DNA of 7,357 nt from Desulfuromusa sp. (GTDB lineage: Bacteria; Desulfobacterota; Desulfuromonadia; Desulfuromonadales; Geopsychrobacteraceae). Below the pieces are notes generated by a model. The model had not been told where the DNA came from. It saw only the letters and a list, made by a program, of their open reading frames with translations, and did no database searches. Positions within the stretch are counted from its first letter, which is position 1; each line of letters opens with the position of its first letter. Shown piece after piece: positions 1-6,513 of the stretch. The stretch lies in contig JAOZMV010000065.1 of NCBI GenBank assembly GCA_029934095.1, positions 1 to 7,357 on the forward strand, given 5' to 3'. The position numbers and the translations under genes were made by a program.

Positions 1-180
1 GTCGATTTTTTATTTGCTGATGAAACCGATTTTTTTACCTCTAAATTACCAAATTATCGAGATCTGCCTGCAGAAGATATCTCCAAATTAAAAAGTTTTC
101 TGAATAAAAACACAACGAATCAGGGGATTATTTTAACTTCAGAACGCCATCTGAATCTCTTAATTCGGAAGTTCCTATAG
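1..180 (+). CDS. C-terminal fragment of an unidentified protein (5' end outside window)
   Basis: Reading frame 1 is open from the first base to a TAG stop at 178-180, giving 59 residues that begin VDFLFADETDFF and end HLNLLIRKFL. The fragment is rich in Phe, Leu, Lys and Asn, and its DNA is clearly more AT-rich than the genes downstream. No signal peptide, membrane span or family motif can be seen in this tail, and I do not recognise the family. The gene ends 137 bp before the next start, and a promoter-like sequence lies in that gap, so it is probably not in the same operon as the lipoprotein gene. No clear intrinsic terminator follows the stop. The fragment could be a chance open frame, but 59 codons without a stop in AT-rich DNA, ending just before an intergenic gap, favour a real gene end. 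Confidence 0.55.
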   Translation, partial: VDFLFADETDFFTSKLPNYRDLPAEDISKLKSFLNKNTTNQGIILTSERHLNLLIRKFL

Positions 181-229
181 AAAAAATGATACTTTAGCTG
201 CTTTTTTGGAGTATTCTCATCTTTCCAGC

Positions 230-256
230 TTGACAACCTGTTTAGAAAACTATAAT
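230..256 (+). promoter_or_regulatory. Candidate sigma-70 promoter for the lipoprotein-LysM operon
   Basis: A perfect -35 hexamer TTGACA (230-235) and a perfect -10 hexamer TATAAT (251-256) lie in the AT-rich gap upstream of the lipoprotein gene. The spacer is only 15 bp, shorter than the preferred 17 bp, so strength is uncertain. Transcription would start near 263, giving a leader of about 55 nt before the ATG at 318. This is a match by eye; no transcript evidence is available. Confidence 0.5.
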
Positions 257-317
257 TTTTACAGATTAGTTTTTATTGTTTTATTGCGTAAACTTGGCTG
301 TGGAGTTCTATTAAACA

Positions 318-1028
318 ATGAAAGTTCCCTGCTCCTTCCTGACAACCGGGCTCATCCCAATTTTAGGATTTGTTCTGTTACTCAGTTCCTGCGCTCCAAC
401 CACCAGCCTTGCCCCATCTGGAGCATTGAAGGAACAGCTGCGTGAAATAAAACAGCAGCAGCAGGAACAGGAAACTCAGCTACTGCAGTTACAGCAACAA
501 TTCAGCCAACTACAACAACAGTTGACTGCGGAAAAGATGATCACGACACAGATTCAGGAGAATATCGAATCACCGCAACCGTTGGAACCAATAGAAGCTC
601 CAGTGATCACCTTCCCAAATCAAGTTATTCCAAACCAGGAAGCGGTCACCATTGCGGCATCAGCATCATCTTACCTGACTGCATTTTCAAACCTGGCTGC
701 TGGTCGTCAGGTTGCTGCTGAAACAGGTTTTCAAGAATTTTTGCGGGATTTTCCGGATCATCAGTATGCTCCCAACGCCCGCTACTGGCTGGCTAACGCG
801 CAATTATCCCAGGGGAAAACAAATCTGGCAATAAACAATCTGCAGATAATTATTGCTGATCCAAATGCCCAGAATAAAGCCCCTGCAGCACTTAAACAAT
901 TAGTACAGATCTATCACCAACAGGGATCGCAAATGCAAGCTGACGATGCCCTGGAACAGTTGCGTAACCGTTATCCAGAAAGTCCGGAAGCGCAACACTT
1001 TTACCGGAGCGAAGAACCGACTAATTAA
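318..1028 (+). CDS. CpoB/YbgF-like TPR lipoprotein with N-terminal coiled coil
   Basis: This 236-residue protein has a hydrophobic leader ending in a lipobox LSSC with Cys25 as the predicted lipidation site. A very Gln-rich heptad-like segment (about 37-80) follows and should form a coiled coil. After a Pro-rich linker (about 85-107), helical TPR-type repeats run from about 115 to 225, including FQEFLRDFPDHQYAPNARYW. This order (leader, coiled coil, linker, TPRs) is that of CpoB/YbgF, the periplasmic factor that coordinates peptidoglycan synthesis with Tol-Pal constriction. Classical CpoB is soluble, so the lipid anchor is a difference, and no tol or pal genes are in view. Assignment is therefore to the family only. 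The start is firm: an in-frame TAA at 312-314 excludes anything upstream, and GGAG lies at 302-305. The LysM gene follows after 30 bp, so the two are probably co-transcribed. The protein probably sits at the inner leaflet of the outer membrane. Confidence 0.8.
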   Translation: MKVPCSFLTTGLIPILGFVLLLSSCAPTTSLAPSGALKEQLREIKQQQQEQETQLLQLQQQFSQLQQQLTAEKMITTQIQENIESPQPLEPIEAPVITFPNQVIPNQEAVTIAASASSYLTAFSNLAAGRQVAAETGFQEFLRDFPDHQYAPNARYWLANAQLSQGKTNLAINNLQIIIADPNAQNKAPAALKQLVQIYHQQGSQMQADDALEQLRNRYPESPEAQHFYRSEEPTN

Positions 1029-1058
1029 CGGTTTACAGCTCTGTCTGAGAGGGAACTG

Positions 1059-2087
1059 ATGACACGAATACACTTTCGCTGGTTATCGCTGCTGGTTCTT
1101 CTGCTGATCTTGTCAGGAACGAGTCTGGCAACTGCTGAAGAGAAGATTTATACGATAAAAGAGGGAGATACCCTCTGGGGCCTCTCCGAAAGGTTCATTG
1201 GTGATCCGTACTATTGGCCAAATGTCTGGGCAAAAAATCCAGATATCACCAACCCCCATCTGATTTATCCGGGACAAAAGGTACGTATTCTGGACGGTCG
1301 TCTGGTGATCATCCCGGCCTACCCGGAAGCAGAAAAACAGACCGATAAAACAGCTGGCGGCGATCAAGTAACACCACCAACTTTTAAGTCCAAAGAAGAG
1401 AAGATAATCAAGGTCACATCGGCAGGGAGTGGTGACGGGTTCATCCTGACCGATGAAGAACCGCTGGGAATTCTGGTTGATTCAGTCGACAATCGAATAT
1501 TGCTGACCAAAGATGATGTGGTTTTTCTCAAGATGCAAGAGCTGTCAAATGTCACCGTTGGCGATACCTACGGAGTATTCCAGCGGGGCGACAAGATCAG
1601 AGATCCAGACACCAACAAAATAATTGGAACCATGATGAAGAATCTGGGGTTCCTGCAAGTTACCAAAATCCACGGCGAAACTGTTATTGCTAAAATTGAT
1701 ACGGTCTTCAGTGAAATTACACGTGGTGCTGAACTGTTTGAATATACCCCACAACCTGAAGAAGTAACCCTGCAGCGCGGCACAATTAAGCTTGATGGCT
1801 ATATCGTTGCGACACAGGAGAGAAATGGTGCCCAGGCAACCAACAATATCATTTTTGTTAACTTAGGCAGCGATGATGGACTGGTGAGTGGAAATCTTTT
1901 CTATATTTCCCGGCCTCGTGAAGAATCGGCTGAACTGATCAGAGAAGCAGGCAAGGTTCAGTTGCCAGATATCATTCTGGGTGCCGCTATCACTATCGAA
2001 ACCAAAACAAAAACCGCTTCAGCTATCATTATCAAAGCTGTCGATTCGATATTTATTGGGGACAAAGTTTCAACTGTCACCCACTGA
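1059..2087 (+). CDS. Secreted LysM peptidoglycan-binding protein
   Basis: This 342-residue protein starts with a typical Sec signal peptide: basic residues in the first 7, a hydrophobic core at 9-18, and an ATA cleavage motif at 24-26. One LysM domain covers about 29-77, with the signature GDTLWGLSERFIG and closing NPHLIYPGQKVRI. LysM binds the GlcNAc-containing glycan of peptidoglycan. The remaining two thirds (about 110-342) are predicted mostly beta, with recurring Gly-Asp turns (VGDTYGVFQRGD at 167-178, NLGSDDGLVSGNLFYISR at 268-285, FIGDKV at 332-337). No catalytic motif is visible there, so it may bind a partner or form a scaffold. The ribosome site GAGAGGG (1047-1053) sits 5 nt before ATG. 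It follows the lipoprotein gene by 30 bp and is closed by the terminator at 2111-2144. The LysM assignment is secure; the cellular role is not. Confidence 0.88.
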   Translation: MTRIHFRWLSLLVLLLILSGTSLATAEEKIYTIKEGDTLWGLSERFIGDPYYWPNVWAKNPDITNPHLIYPGQKVRILDGRLVIIPAYPEAEKQTDKTAGGDQVTPPTFKSKEEKIIKVTSAGSGDGFILTDEEPLGILVDSVDNRILLTKDDVVFLKMQELSNVTVGDTYGVFQRGDKIRDPDTNKIIGTMMKNLGFLQVTKIHGETVIAKIDTVFSEITRGAELFEYTPQPEEVTLQRGTIKLDGYIVATQERNGAQATNNIIFVNLGSDDGLVSGNLFYISRPREESAELIREAGKVQLPDIILGAAITIETKTKTASAIIIKAVDSIFIGDKVSTVTH

Positions 2088-2110
2088 TTGCTTCTGGAGA
2101 AATAACTGAC

Positions 2111-2144
2111 AAAAAAGGATTGGAGCTACTTCAATCCTTTTTTT
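2111..2144 (+). terminator. Strong Rho-independent terminator after the LysM gene
   Basis: The arm GGATTGGAG (2117-2125) pairs with CTTCAATCC (2129-2137) around a 3-nt loop, with one G-T wobble. The stem is extended outward by A6 (2111-2116) against T6 (2138-2143), and the T tract runs to 2144. The stop codon of the LysM gene lies 24 bp upstream. Because the A and T tracts flank the stem symmetrically, it could also stop transcription on the minus strand. It separates the envelope operon from dprA, implying that dprA has its own promoter. Confidence 0.92.
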
Positions 2145-2192
2145 GTTTGCAAACGATACCACTGATCGCCATTTATTTGGGGAGGGGAAGGG

Positions 2193-3281
2193 ATGAACGC
2201 TTCACAACAAGATCTGCTGAGACTGCACCTGACCCCCGGTCTTGGGCGCACCGCCCTATTTAAACTTCACCAGTATTTTGGTAACTTCACTGCTGCACTT
2301 CAAGCTCCACCACAGCATTGGCGGGAAGCGGGTCTGACAGAAAACCTCTGCAACAAAGTTCCCGCCGAAAACGACCCGAAATTTCAGCAAATTCATCACC
2401 AGCTAGAATCACAGCAGGTTCGCCTGATCAGTTTTTGGGATAAGGATTACCCCTCCCTGCTGCGAGAAATTCATGATCCACCTGCACTCCTCTACCTGCG
2501 TGGGAAACTCCCGGAAAATGACTGTTTTGCAATTGTCGGTTCACGGCGGGCAACCAGTGCCGGATTATCCTTAACCAGAGAGCTGGCAACAACTCTTGCA
2601 CACCATGAAGTTTGTATCGTCAGTGGCCTGGCACGTGGAGTTGATAGTGCCGCACACCGTGGTGCACTCGATGCCAAAGGGGCAACGATTGCGGTTCTCG
2701 GTTGTGGTATCGACCGGATCTATCCCCCCGAAAACAGCAAACTATTCCATGAAATTCAGCAGGAAAATGCCATCATCACCGAATACCCACCCGAGACACC
2801 ACCACTTGCCGGACATTTTCCCGGGCGGAACCGAATCATCAGTGGTCTCAGTCGTGGCGTACTGATTGTTGAAGCTGCCGAAAAGAGTGGCTCATTAATA
2901 ACCGGGGACTTTGCTCTGGAACAGGGACGAGAACTGTTTGCAATCCCGGGAGCCCTGCAAAATCCCAATAGCAAAGGAACCAATCGACTACTTAAAGAAG
3001 GGGCTCAACTGGTCACTGAAGCCAGAGATATTCTTCAATCACTTTGGCCGGATCAACCGACAAAGCAGGAGCAGGGTCAATACAATACTTTTGCAGATCA
3101 ACTTGATGAACCAGTCCTGAGCGTCTTCCGGGTACTCGGACATGAGCCTCGACATAGTGACGAAATAGCCCGGGAATGCGGCTTGACTCCCATGCAGCTT
3201 TCCGCTATTTTACTCGACCTAGAACTCCGGGGTGGGATACAAACACTCCCCGGAAATTATTATATTCGGGCACAACTGTAG
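2193..3281 (+). CDS. dprA: DNA-processing protein DprA (Smf)
   Basis: DprA binds single-stranded DNA and loads RecA onto it, protecting incoming DNA in natural transformation; it is also widespread in species not known to be competent. The 362-residue protein shows the full family layout. An N-terminal SAM/HhH-like region covers about 1-65 (HLTPGLGRTALFKL). The Rossmann-type DprA core covers about 75-285, with IVGSRRATSAG (114-124), SGLARGVDSAAHRGAL (144-159), VLGCGIDRIYPPEN (168-181), FPGRNRIISGLSRGV (209-223), EKSGSLITGDFALEQGR (230-246) and GTNRLLKEGAQLV (262-274). A C-terminal winged-helix domain covers about 303-360. A purine-rich ribosome site (GGAGGGG, 2181-2187) precedes the ATG by 5 nt. 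The gene follows a strong terminator and is 28 bp from the start of smg, so dprA and smg are probably one transcript. No key motif is missing. Whether this host is competent cannot be judged here. Confidence 0.97.
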   Translation: MNASQQDLLRLHLTPGLGRTALFKLHQYFGNFTAALQAPPQHWREAGLTENLCNKVPAENDPKFQQIHHQLESQQVRLISFWDKDYPSLLREIHDPPALLYLRGKLPENDCFAIVGSRRATSAGLSLTRELATTLAHHEVCIVSGLARGVDSAAHRGALDAKGATIAVLGCGIDRIYPPENSKLFHEIQQENAIITEYPPETPPLAGHFPGRNRIISGLSRGVLIVEAAEKSGSLITGDFALEQGRELFAIPGALQNPNSKGTNRLLKEGAQLVTEARDILQSLWPDQPTKQEQGQYNTFADQLDEPVLSVFRVLGHEPRHSDEIARECGLTPMQLSAILLDLELRGGIQTLPGNYYIRAQL

Positions 3282-3299
3282 ATTCTTATCAATCTATTT

Positions 3300-3305
3300 G
3301 GGAGG
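3300..3305 (+). promoter_or_regulatory. Ribosome binding site that fixes the smg TTG start
   Basis: GGGAGG lies 4 nt before TTG at 3310-3312, which is in the smg frame. The nearby GTG at 3314 is in another frame, and the upstream in-frame ATG at 3232 lies within dprA without comparable support. The N-terminus starting at the TTG matches the usual start of Smg proteins. Confidence 0.8.
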
Positions 3306-3309
3306 TTCC

Positions 3310-3789
3310 TTGCGTGAGCGAGTTTTAGCGATTGTCAATCTGATCGCCCAATATGTTCTGGGAGCGGAAGACACCCCGATCAGTGAACAGGAACTGATGA
3401 CTGAATTGATGTCGGTTGGCTTTGATGCTGAAGAGATCAATGATGCTTTTTCCTGGATGGAAATAGTTGCTCTACAGCCTCAAGCTGAGTCAGCGGCAGT
3501 TTCTCCATTAATGAACTTGCCCACCTATCGGGTATTCAGCGCTCAAGAGCAGCAGCAACTTACCACCGCTGCCAGAGGGTTTTTAGTCAAAGTTCGCACC
3601 ATGGGACTACTCTCAGATGCAGCTCAGGAAGAGATTATTGATCGGGCACTACGCTCAACAGATGGGCCCACCAATGAACAGGAGATCAAAATAATCACGA
3701 CCCTGACCCTCCTGTCACATTCAAGCAACCTCTGGTTGCGGGAAATAGACTGTTTTCTGGAAAACGACTGGAATCGTATTTATCACTAG
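3310..3789 (+). CDS. smg: Smg family protein (DUF494)
   Basis: The 159-residue product, starting at TTG 3310, is close in length to E. coli Smg (about 157 residues, from memory). It shares the family features: an N-terminal helix MRERVLAIVNLIAQYV, the motif SVGFDAEEINDAFSWMEIV (35-53; E. coli has a closely similar GFxxxDIxNALxWLE), the central YRVFSAQEQQQL (73-84) and ARGFLVKVRTMGLL (88-101), and a short tail ending in His. The reading frame extends upstream to an ATG at 3232, but that would add 26 residues overlapping dprA that do not fit the family. The protein is soluble, acidic and helical, with no signal or catalytic motif. Its biochemical function is not established; it is repeatedly found beside dprA and topA in proteobacteria. 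The gene lies 28 bp after dprA. Its TAG stop overlaps the left edge of the palindromic element at 3788-3950, so the coding region seems to have kept its native end. Confidence 0.92.
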   Translation: MRERVLAIVNLIAQYVLGAEDTPISEQELMTELMSVGFDAEEINDAFSWMEIVALQPQAESAAVSPLMNLPTYRVFSAQEQQQLTTAARGFLVKVRTMGLLSDAAQEEIIDRALRSTDGPTNEQEIKIITTLTLLSHSSNLWLREIDCFLENDWNRIYH

Positions 3790-3950
3790 TGTCATGTCAC
3801 GGATCAAATGCCGCATCTTGCTTGTTCTTTTGTGCGTCAACTACGTTGTGTCTTCCGCTGTATAGCTATGGCTATGCAGCAAAAAACACGCCTTGCTGAC
3901 GTACAAAATTCCAGCGCAATTTTGCAACATTTGATCCGTGACACAACACT
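3788..3950. mobile_element. 163-bp palindromic MITE-like element between smg and topA
   Basis: The two halves (3788-3866 and 3871-3950) are imperfect inverted copies around a 4-nt centre. The outer arms are best conserved: 3788-3810 matches the reverse complement of 3928-3950 at 21 of 23 positions, including an unbroken TGTCACGGATCAAATG. A middle block (TTTTGTGCGTCA at 3828-3839 against TGACGTACAAAA at 3897-3908) matches at 11 of 12. The centre (GCTGTATAGC at 3857-3866 against GCTATGCAGC at 3871-3880) matches at 9 of 10. No credible gene lies inside. Size, full-length symmetry and lack of coding capacity fit a non-autonomous MITE or a degenerate transposon end-to-end remnant. If the mobile unit is taken as TGT...ACA (3790-3948), it is flanked by CTAG and CTGG, a possible 4-bp target duplication with one change. 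As RNA it would fold into a long hairpin and could affect smg mRNA stability or read-through into topA. No transposase family can be assigned by eye. Confidence 0.68.
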
Positions 3951-4034
3951 GGATTATCGGGTTGTGCAGTTACGAACCCTTTTTCACATCTGCCCATCCG
4001 GAGTTATCCGGAAAGAGGCAACTAGAGGAAACAG

Positions 4035-6401
4035 ATGGCACAGTCACTAGTTATCGTCGAGTCACCGGCGAAAGCAAAAACAATCGAAAAATTTCTCGGC
4101 AAGGGCTATAAGGTTCTTGCTTCCTACGGCCACGTGCGGGCACTCCCAAGCAAGCAAGGCTCCGTTGATATTGATGATAACTTTAAGCCCAAATATCACA
4201 TTTTACCTGACAGTGCCAAACATATCAGTCTACTGAAAAAAGAAGTTGCTAAAAGCGATGAACTGATCCTCGCAACTGACCTCGACCGTGAAGGGGAAGC
4301 GATTGCCTGGCATCTGCTGGAAGCCCTGGGGATTGACGAAAAGGCTGGGAAACCGGTTGTCAAAAGGGTCACTTTTCACGAGATTACTCAAGCGGCTATC
4401 TCTGAAGCGATGGCTCATCCGCGCACCATCGATCGGGATTTTGTTGACGCCCAGCAAGCTCGTTCGGTTCTCGACTATCTGGTTGGTTTTAACCTGTCGC
4501 CATTTCTCTGGAAGAAGATTCGCTATGGACTCTCTGCCGGACGGGTTCAATCGGTCGCCCTGCGACTGGTCTGCGAACGCGAAGATGAAATTGATGCGTT
4601 TAACCCCCGCGAGTATTGGAGTATTGAAGCCCTTCTAGCCAACCTGGCCAAGAATCAACTGGCTGCGAAACTCCATAGTTGTGATGGCAAAACACTGACC
4701 AAGTTTGCGATTACAACACAGCAGCAGGCTGAAGATATTCTGGCCGAATTAAAGCAGGCAGAGTTTCAGGTCACCGCACTGAAGAAGAAAGAGCGGAAAC
4801 GTAATCCGGCACCACCTTTCACCACCAGTACCCTGCAGCAGGAAGCCAGCCGAAAACTCGGTTTCTCAGCACGAAAAACCATGACCGTTGCCCAGAAGCT
4901 CTATGAGGGAATCAAGGTCGAAGATGGCACCCATGGCCTGATCACCTATATGCGTACCGACTCCGTTGCCCTCTCAACTGTGGCAACCAGTGAAGCACGT
5001 GAAGTTATCTGTCAGCTTTACGATGAGAGCTATGCGCTGAAAAAACCACGGACTTTCAAGAATAAAAGTAAAAATGCCCAGGAAGCTCACGAGGCAGTTC
5101 GTCCAACATCGATTGCCCGGATCCCTGCTCAGGTGAAACAATTTTTGACCTCAGATCAGCAGCGCCTCTACGAATTGATCTGGAAACGGACTGTCGCCTC
5201 ACAGATGACTCAGGCAATTTTTGATGCCACCAGTGTCGATATTGCTGCGGGAGAACGGTATAGTTTTCGCGCTACGGGGCAGGTGATCCGTTTTCCCGGT
5301 TTTATGGCTCTCTACATTGAGGGCAATGATAATGGTGACAATGAAGATAAAGAAGGGCTATTGCCACCGCTGAGTGAAGGGGAAAAACTCACCAGAGAAC
5401 AATTAACTCCGGAGCAGCACTTCACCCAGCCACCACCCCGCTTCACCGAGGCCAGTCTGGTCAAAATATTGGAAGAGTACGGCATCGGTCGTCCGTCAAC
5501 TTATGCCAGTATTATGAATACTCTGGTCACCCGAAAATATGTCCGCCTCGAAAAACGAACCTTCTTCCCTGAAGATACGGGCCGGGTCGTTACCAAGTTA
5601 CTGACAGAACATTTCAGTCAATATGTCGATTACGATTTTACCGCCACCCTCGAGGAAGAGCTCGATGCTGTTTCGCGTGGGGAACTGGCCTGGACACCAC
5701 TGATCAAACAGTTCTGGGATCCCTTTATCGCCCTGCTCCATCGAAAAGACAAAGAGGTGAGCAAGGCCGATATAACCACTGAAAAAACCGATAAAATCTG
5801 TCCCGAATGTGGCAAAGAGCTGGTGATTAAATTGGGCCGATCAGGACGTTTTCTTGCATGTTCCGGTTTTCCTGACTGTCGCCATACCGAACCTCTTAAC
5901 AGTGATGGACAGGAGGCTGAAGAGCCCGTCGTATCGGATGAAAAGTGTGAGAAGTGTGACTCGCCGATGCTGATAAAAACCGGACGTTACGGAAAATTTC
6001 TGGCTTGCAGCGGCTATCCAAAATGTAAAAATATCCAGCCACTTGAGAAACCCAAGTCCCTCGGCATCACCTGTCCAGAATGTGGTGAGGGTGAGATGAT
6101 GGAAAAGAAGAGCCGTTACGGCAAAATCTTTTATTCCTGCAACCGCTATCCGAAATGTAAATACGCGCTATGGAATCTTCCCAAGGAAGAGGCCTGCCCG
6201 AAATGTAGCTGGCCATTGACCGAGATCAAAGTCACCAAACGATGGGGGACGGTACAGCGTTGCCCGCAAGAAGAGTGCAACTGGGAAAAAGAATTAATTC
6301 CACCAGTGAAAAAAGCTCCGGCTAAAAAAGCAGCGGCAAAAAAGAAACCTGCAGCCAAGAAAAAAGTCGCAGCAAAGAAAGTTACTAAAAAAACCACCTG
6401 A
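4035..6401 (+). CDS. topA: DNA topoisomerase I (type IA, omega protein)
   Basis: TopA relaxes negatively supercoiled DNA by cutting one strand through a 5'-phosphotyrosine link. The 788-residue protein begins with a Toprim domain holding the acidic Glu9 (VESPAKAKTIEKFLG) and the metal-binding triad Asp82-x-Asp84-x-Glu86 in TDLDREGE. The AGRVQSVALRLV motif follows at 168-179. The catalytic tyrosine is Tyr305 in GLITYMRTDSV. The late core motif EEYGIGRPSTYASIM is at 480-494. Four C-terminal C4 zinc ribbons follow: Cys 589/592/609/615, 638/641/658/664, 680/683/702/708 and 721/724/743/748. The chain ends in a Lys/Ala/Pro-rich tail (about 757-788) that probably binds DNA non-specifically. AGAGGA (4024-4029) precedes the ATG by 5 nt. 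The gene lies 245 bp after smg because of the intervening palindromic element, so it may depend on read-through or on an unseen promoter in 3951-4034. All catalytic residues are present. Confidence 0.98.
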   Translation: MAQSLVIVESPAKAKTIEKFLGKGYKVLASYGHVRALPSKQGSVDIDDNFKPKYHILPDSAKHISLLKKEVAKSDELILATDLDREGEAIAWHLLEALGIDEKAGKPVVKRVTFHEITQAAISEAMAHPRTIDRDFVDAQQARSVLDYLVGFNLSPFLWKKIRYGLSAGRVQSVALRLVCEREDEIDAFNPREYWSIEALLANLAKNQLAAKLHSCDGKTLTKFAITTQQQAEDILAELKQAEFQVTALKKKERKRNPAPPFTTSTLQQEASRKLGFSARKTMTVAQKLYEGIKVEDGTHGLITYMRTDSVALSTVATSEAREVICQLYDESYALKKPRTFKNKSKNAQEAHEAVRPTSIARIPAQVKQFLTSDQQRLYELIWKRTVASQMTQAIFDATSVDIAAGERYSFRATGQVIRFPGFMALYIEGNDNGDNEDKEGLLPPLSEGEKLTREQLTPEQHFTQPPPRFTEASLVKILEEYGIGRPSTYASIMNTLVTRKYVRLEKRTFFPEDTGRVVTKLLTEHFSQYVDYDFTATLEEELDAVSRGELAWTPLIKQFWDPFIALLHRKDKEVSKADITTEKTDKICPECGKELVIKLGRSGRFLACSGFPDCRHTEPLNSDGQEAEEPVVSDEKCEKCDSPMLIKTGRYGKFLACSGYPKCKNIQPLEKPKSLGITCPECGEGEMMEKKSRYGKIFYSCNRYPKCKYALWNLPKEEACPKCSWPLTEIKVTKRWGTVQRCPQEECNWEKELIPPVKKAPAKKAAAKKKPAAKKKVAAKKVTKKTT

Positions 6402-6427
6402 ATAATTGATAACATAGTATGATCTTT

Positions 6428-6456
6428 ATCGGTCGAACCATGCAGGTTCGGCCGAT
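6428..6456 (+). terminator. Hairpin after topA, possible weak terminator
   Basis: A 12-bp stem (6428-6439 with 6445-6456, one G-T wobble, core CGAACC/GGTTCG) closes a 5-nt loop ATGCA, 26 bp after the topA stop. The sequence that follows (TTTACGTTT) is T-rich but interrupted, so it may terminate only partly. topA and trmFO are often neighbours, so the hairpin could tune expression between them rather than end the transcript. Confidence 0.55.
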
Positions 6457-6464
6457 TTACGTTT

Positions 6465-6498
6465 AATCTGAACCGGTGATTTCTAACAGGTTCAGATT
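6465..6498 (+). promoter_or_regulatory. Perfect 10-bp inverted repeat in the trmFO leader
   Basis: AATCTGAACC (6465-6474) and GGTTCAGATT (6489-6498) are exact reverse complements separated by 14 nt. The right arm ends 4 nt before the trmFO ribosome site (AGGG, 6503-6506). The pair could form an RNA hairpin that affects trmFO translation or adds to the upstream stem, or be a two-fold symmetric protein site. No T tract follows, so it is not a standard terminator. Function is unknown. Confidence 0.45.
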
Positions 6499-6513
6499 CA
6501 GTAGGGATGAGAA

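Noticed and set aside
206..445. Open frame starting at TTG 206 overlapping the lipoprotein gene
   Set aside because: It begins in the intergenic promoter region and overlaps the lipoprotein start in another frame; its product has no family features.
2145..2154. Palindrome GTTTGCAAAC upstream of dprA as operator or promoter element
   Set aside because: It is only 10 bp, and no convincing -10 lies at a proper distance (about 2170-2175 is poor). dprA needs a promoter in this gap, but I cannot place it.
3988..4015. Short ATCCGGA direct repeat in the topA leader
   Set aside because: Two 7-bp copies of a sequence containing the palindrome TCCGGA are weak evidence for a regulator site; chance is a sufficient explanation.
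3808..4050. 80-codon open frame across the palindromic element
   Set aside because: It lies almost wholly in the inverted repeat and topA leader, lacks a ribosome site, overlaps the topA start and resembles no protein I know.
6146..6415. Minus-strand open frame rich in Phe and Ala opposite the end of topA
   Set aside because: It is the antisense shadow of the Lys/Ala tail and fourth zinc ribbon of TopA; the hydrophobic run is a by-product of AAR and GCN codons.
6406..6423. TTGATA and TATGAT as a trmFO promoter
   Set aside because: The two hexamers are only 6 bp apart, which cannot form a sigma-70 promoter.
6429..6455. tRNA-like T-arm, because the stem contains GGTTCG
   Set aside because: There is no acceptor, D or anticodon arm at the right distances; the segment is better explained as a simple hairpin.
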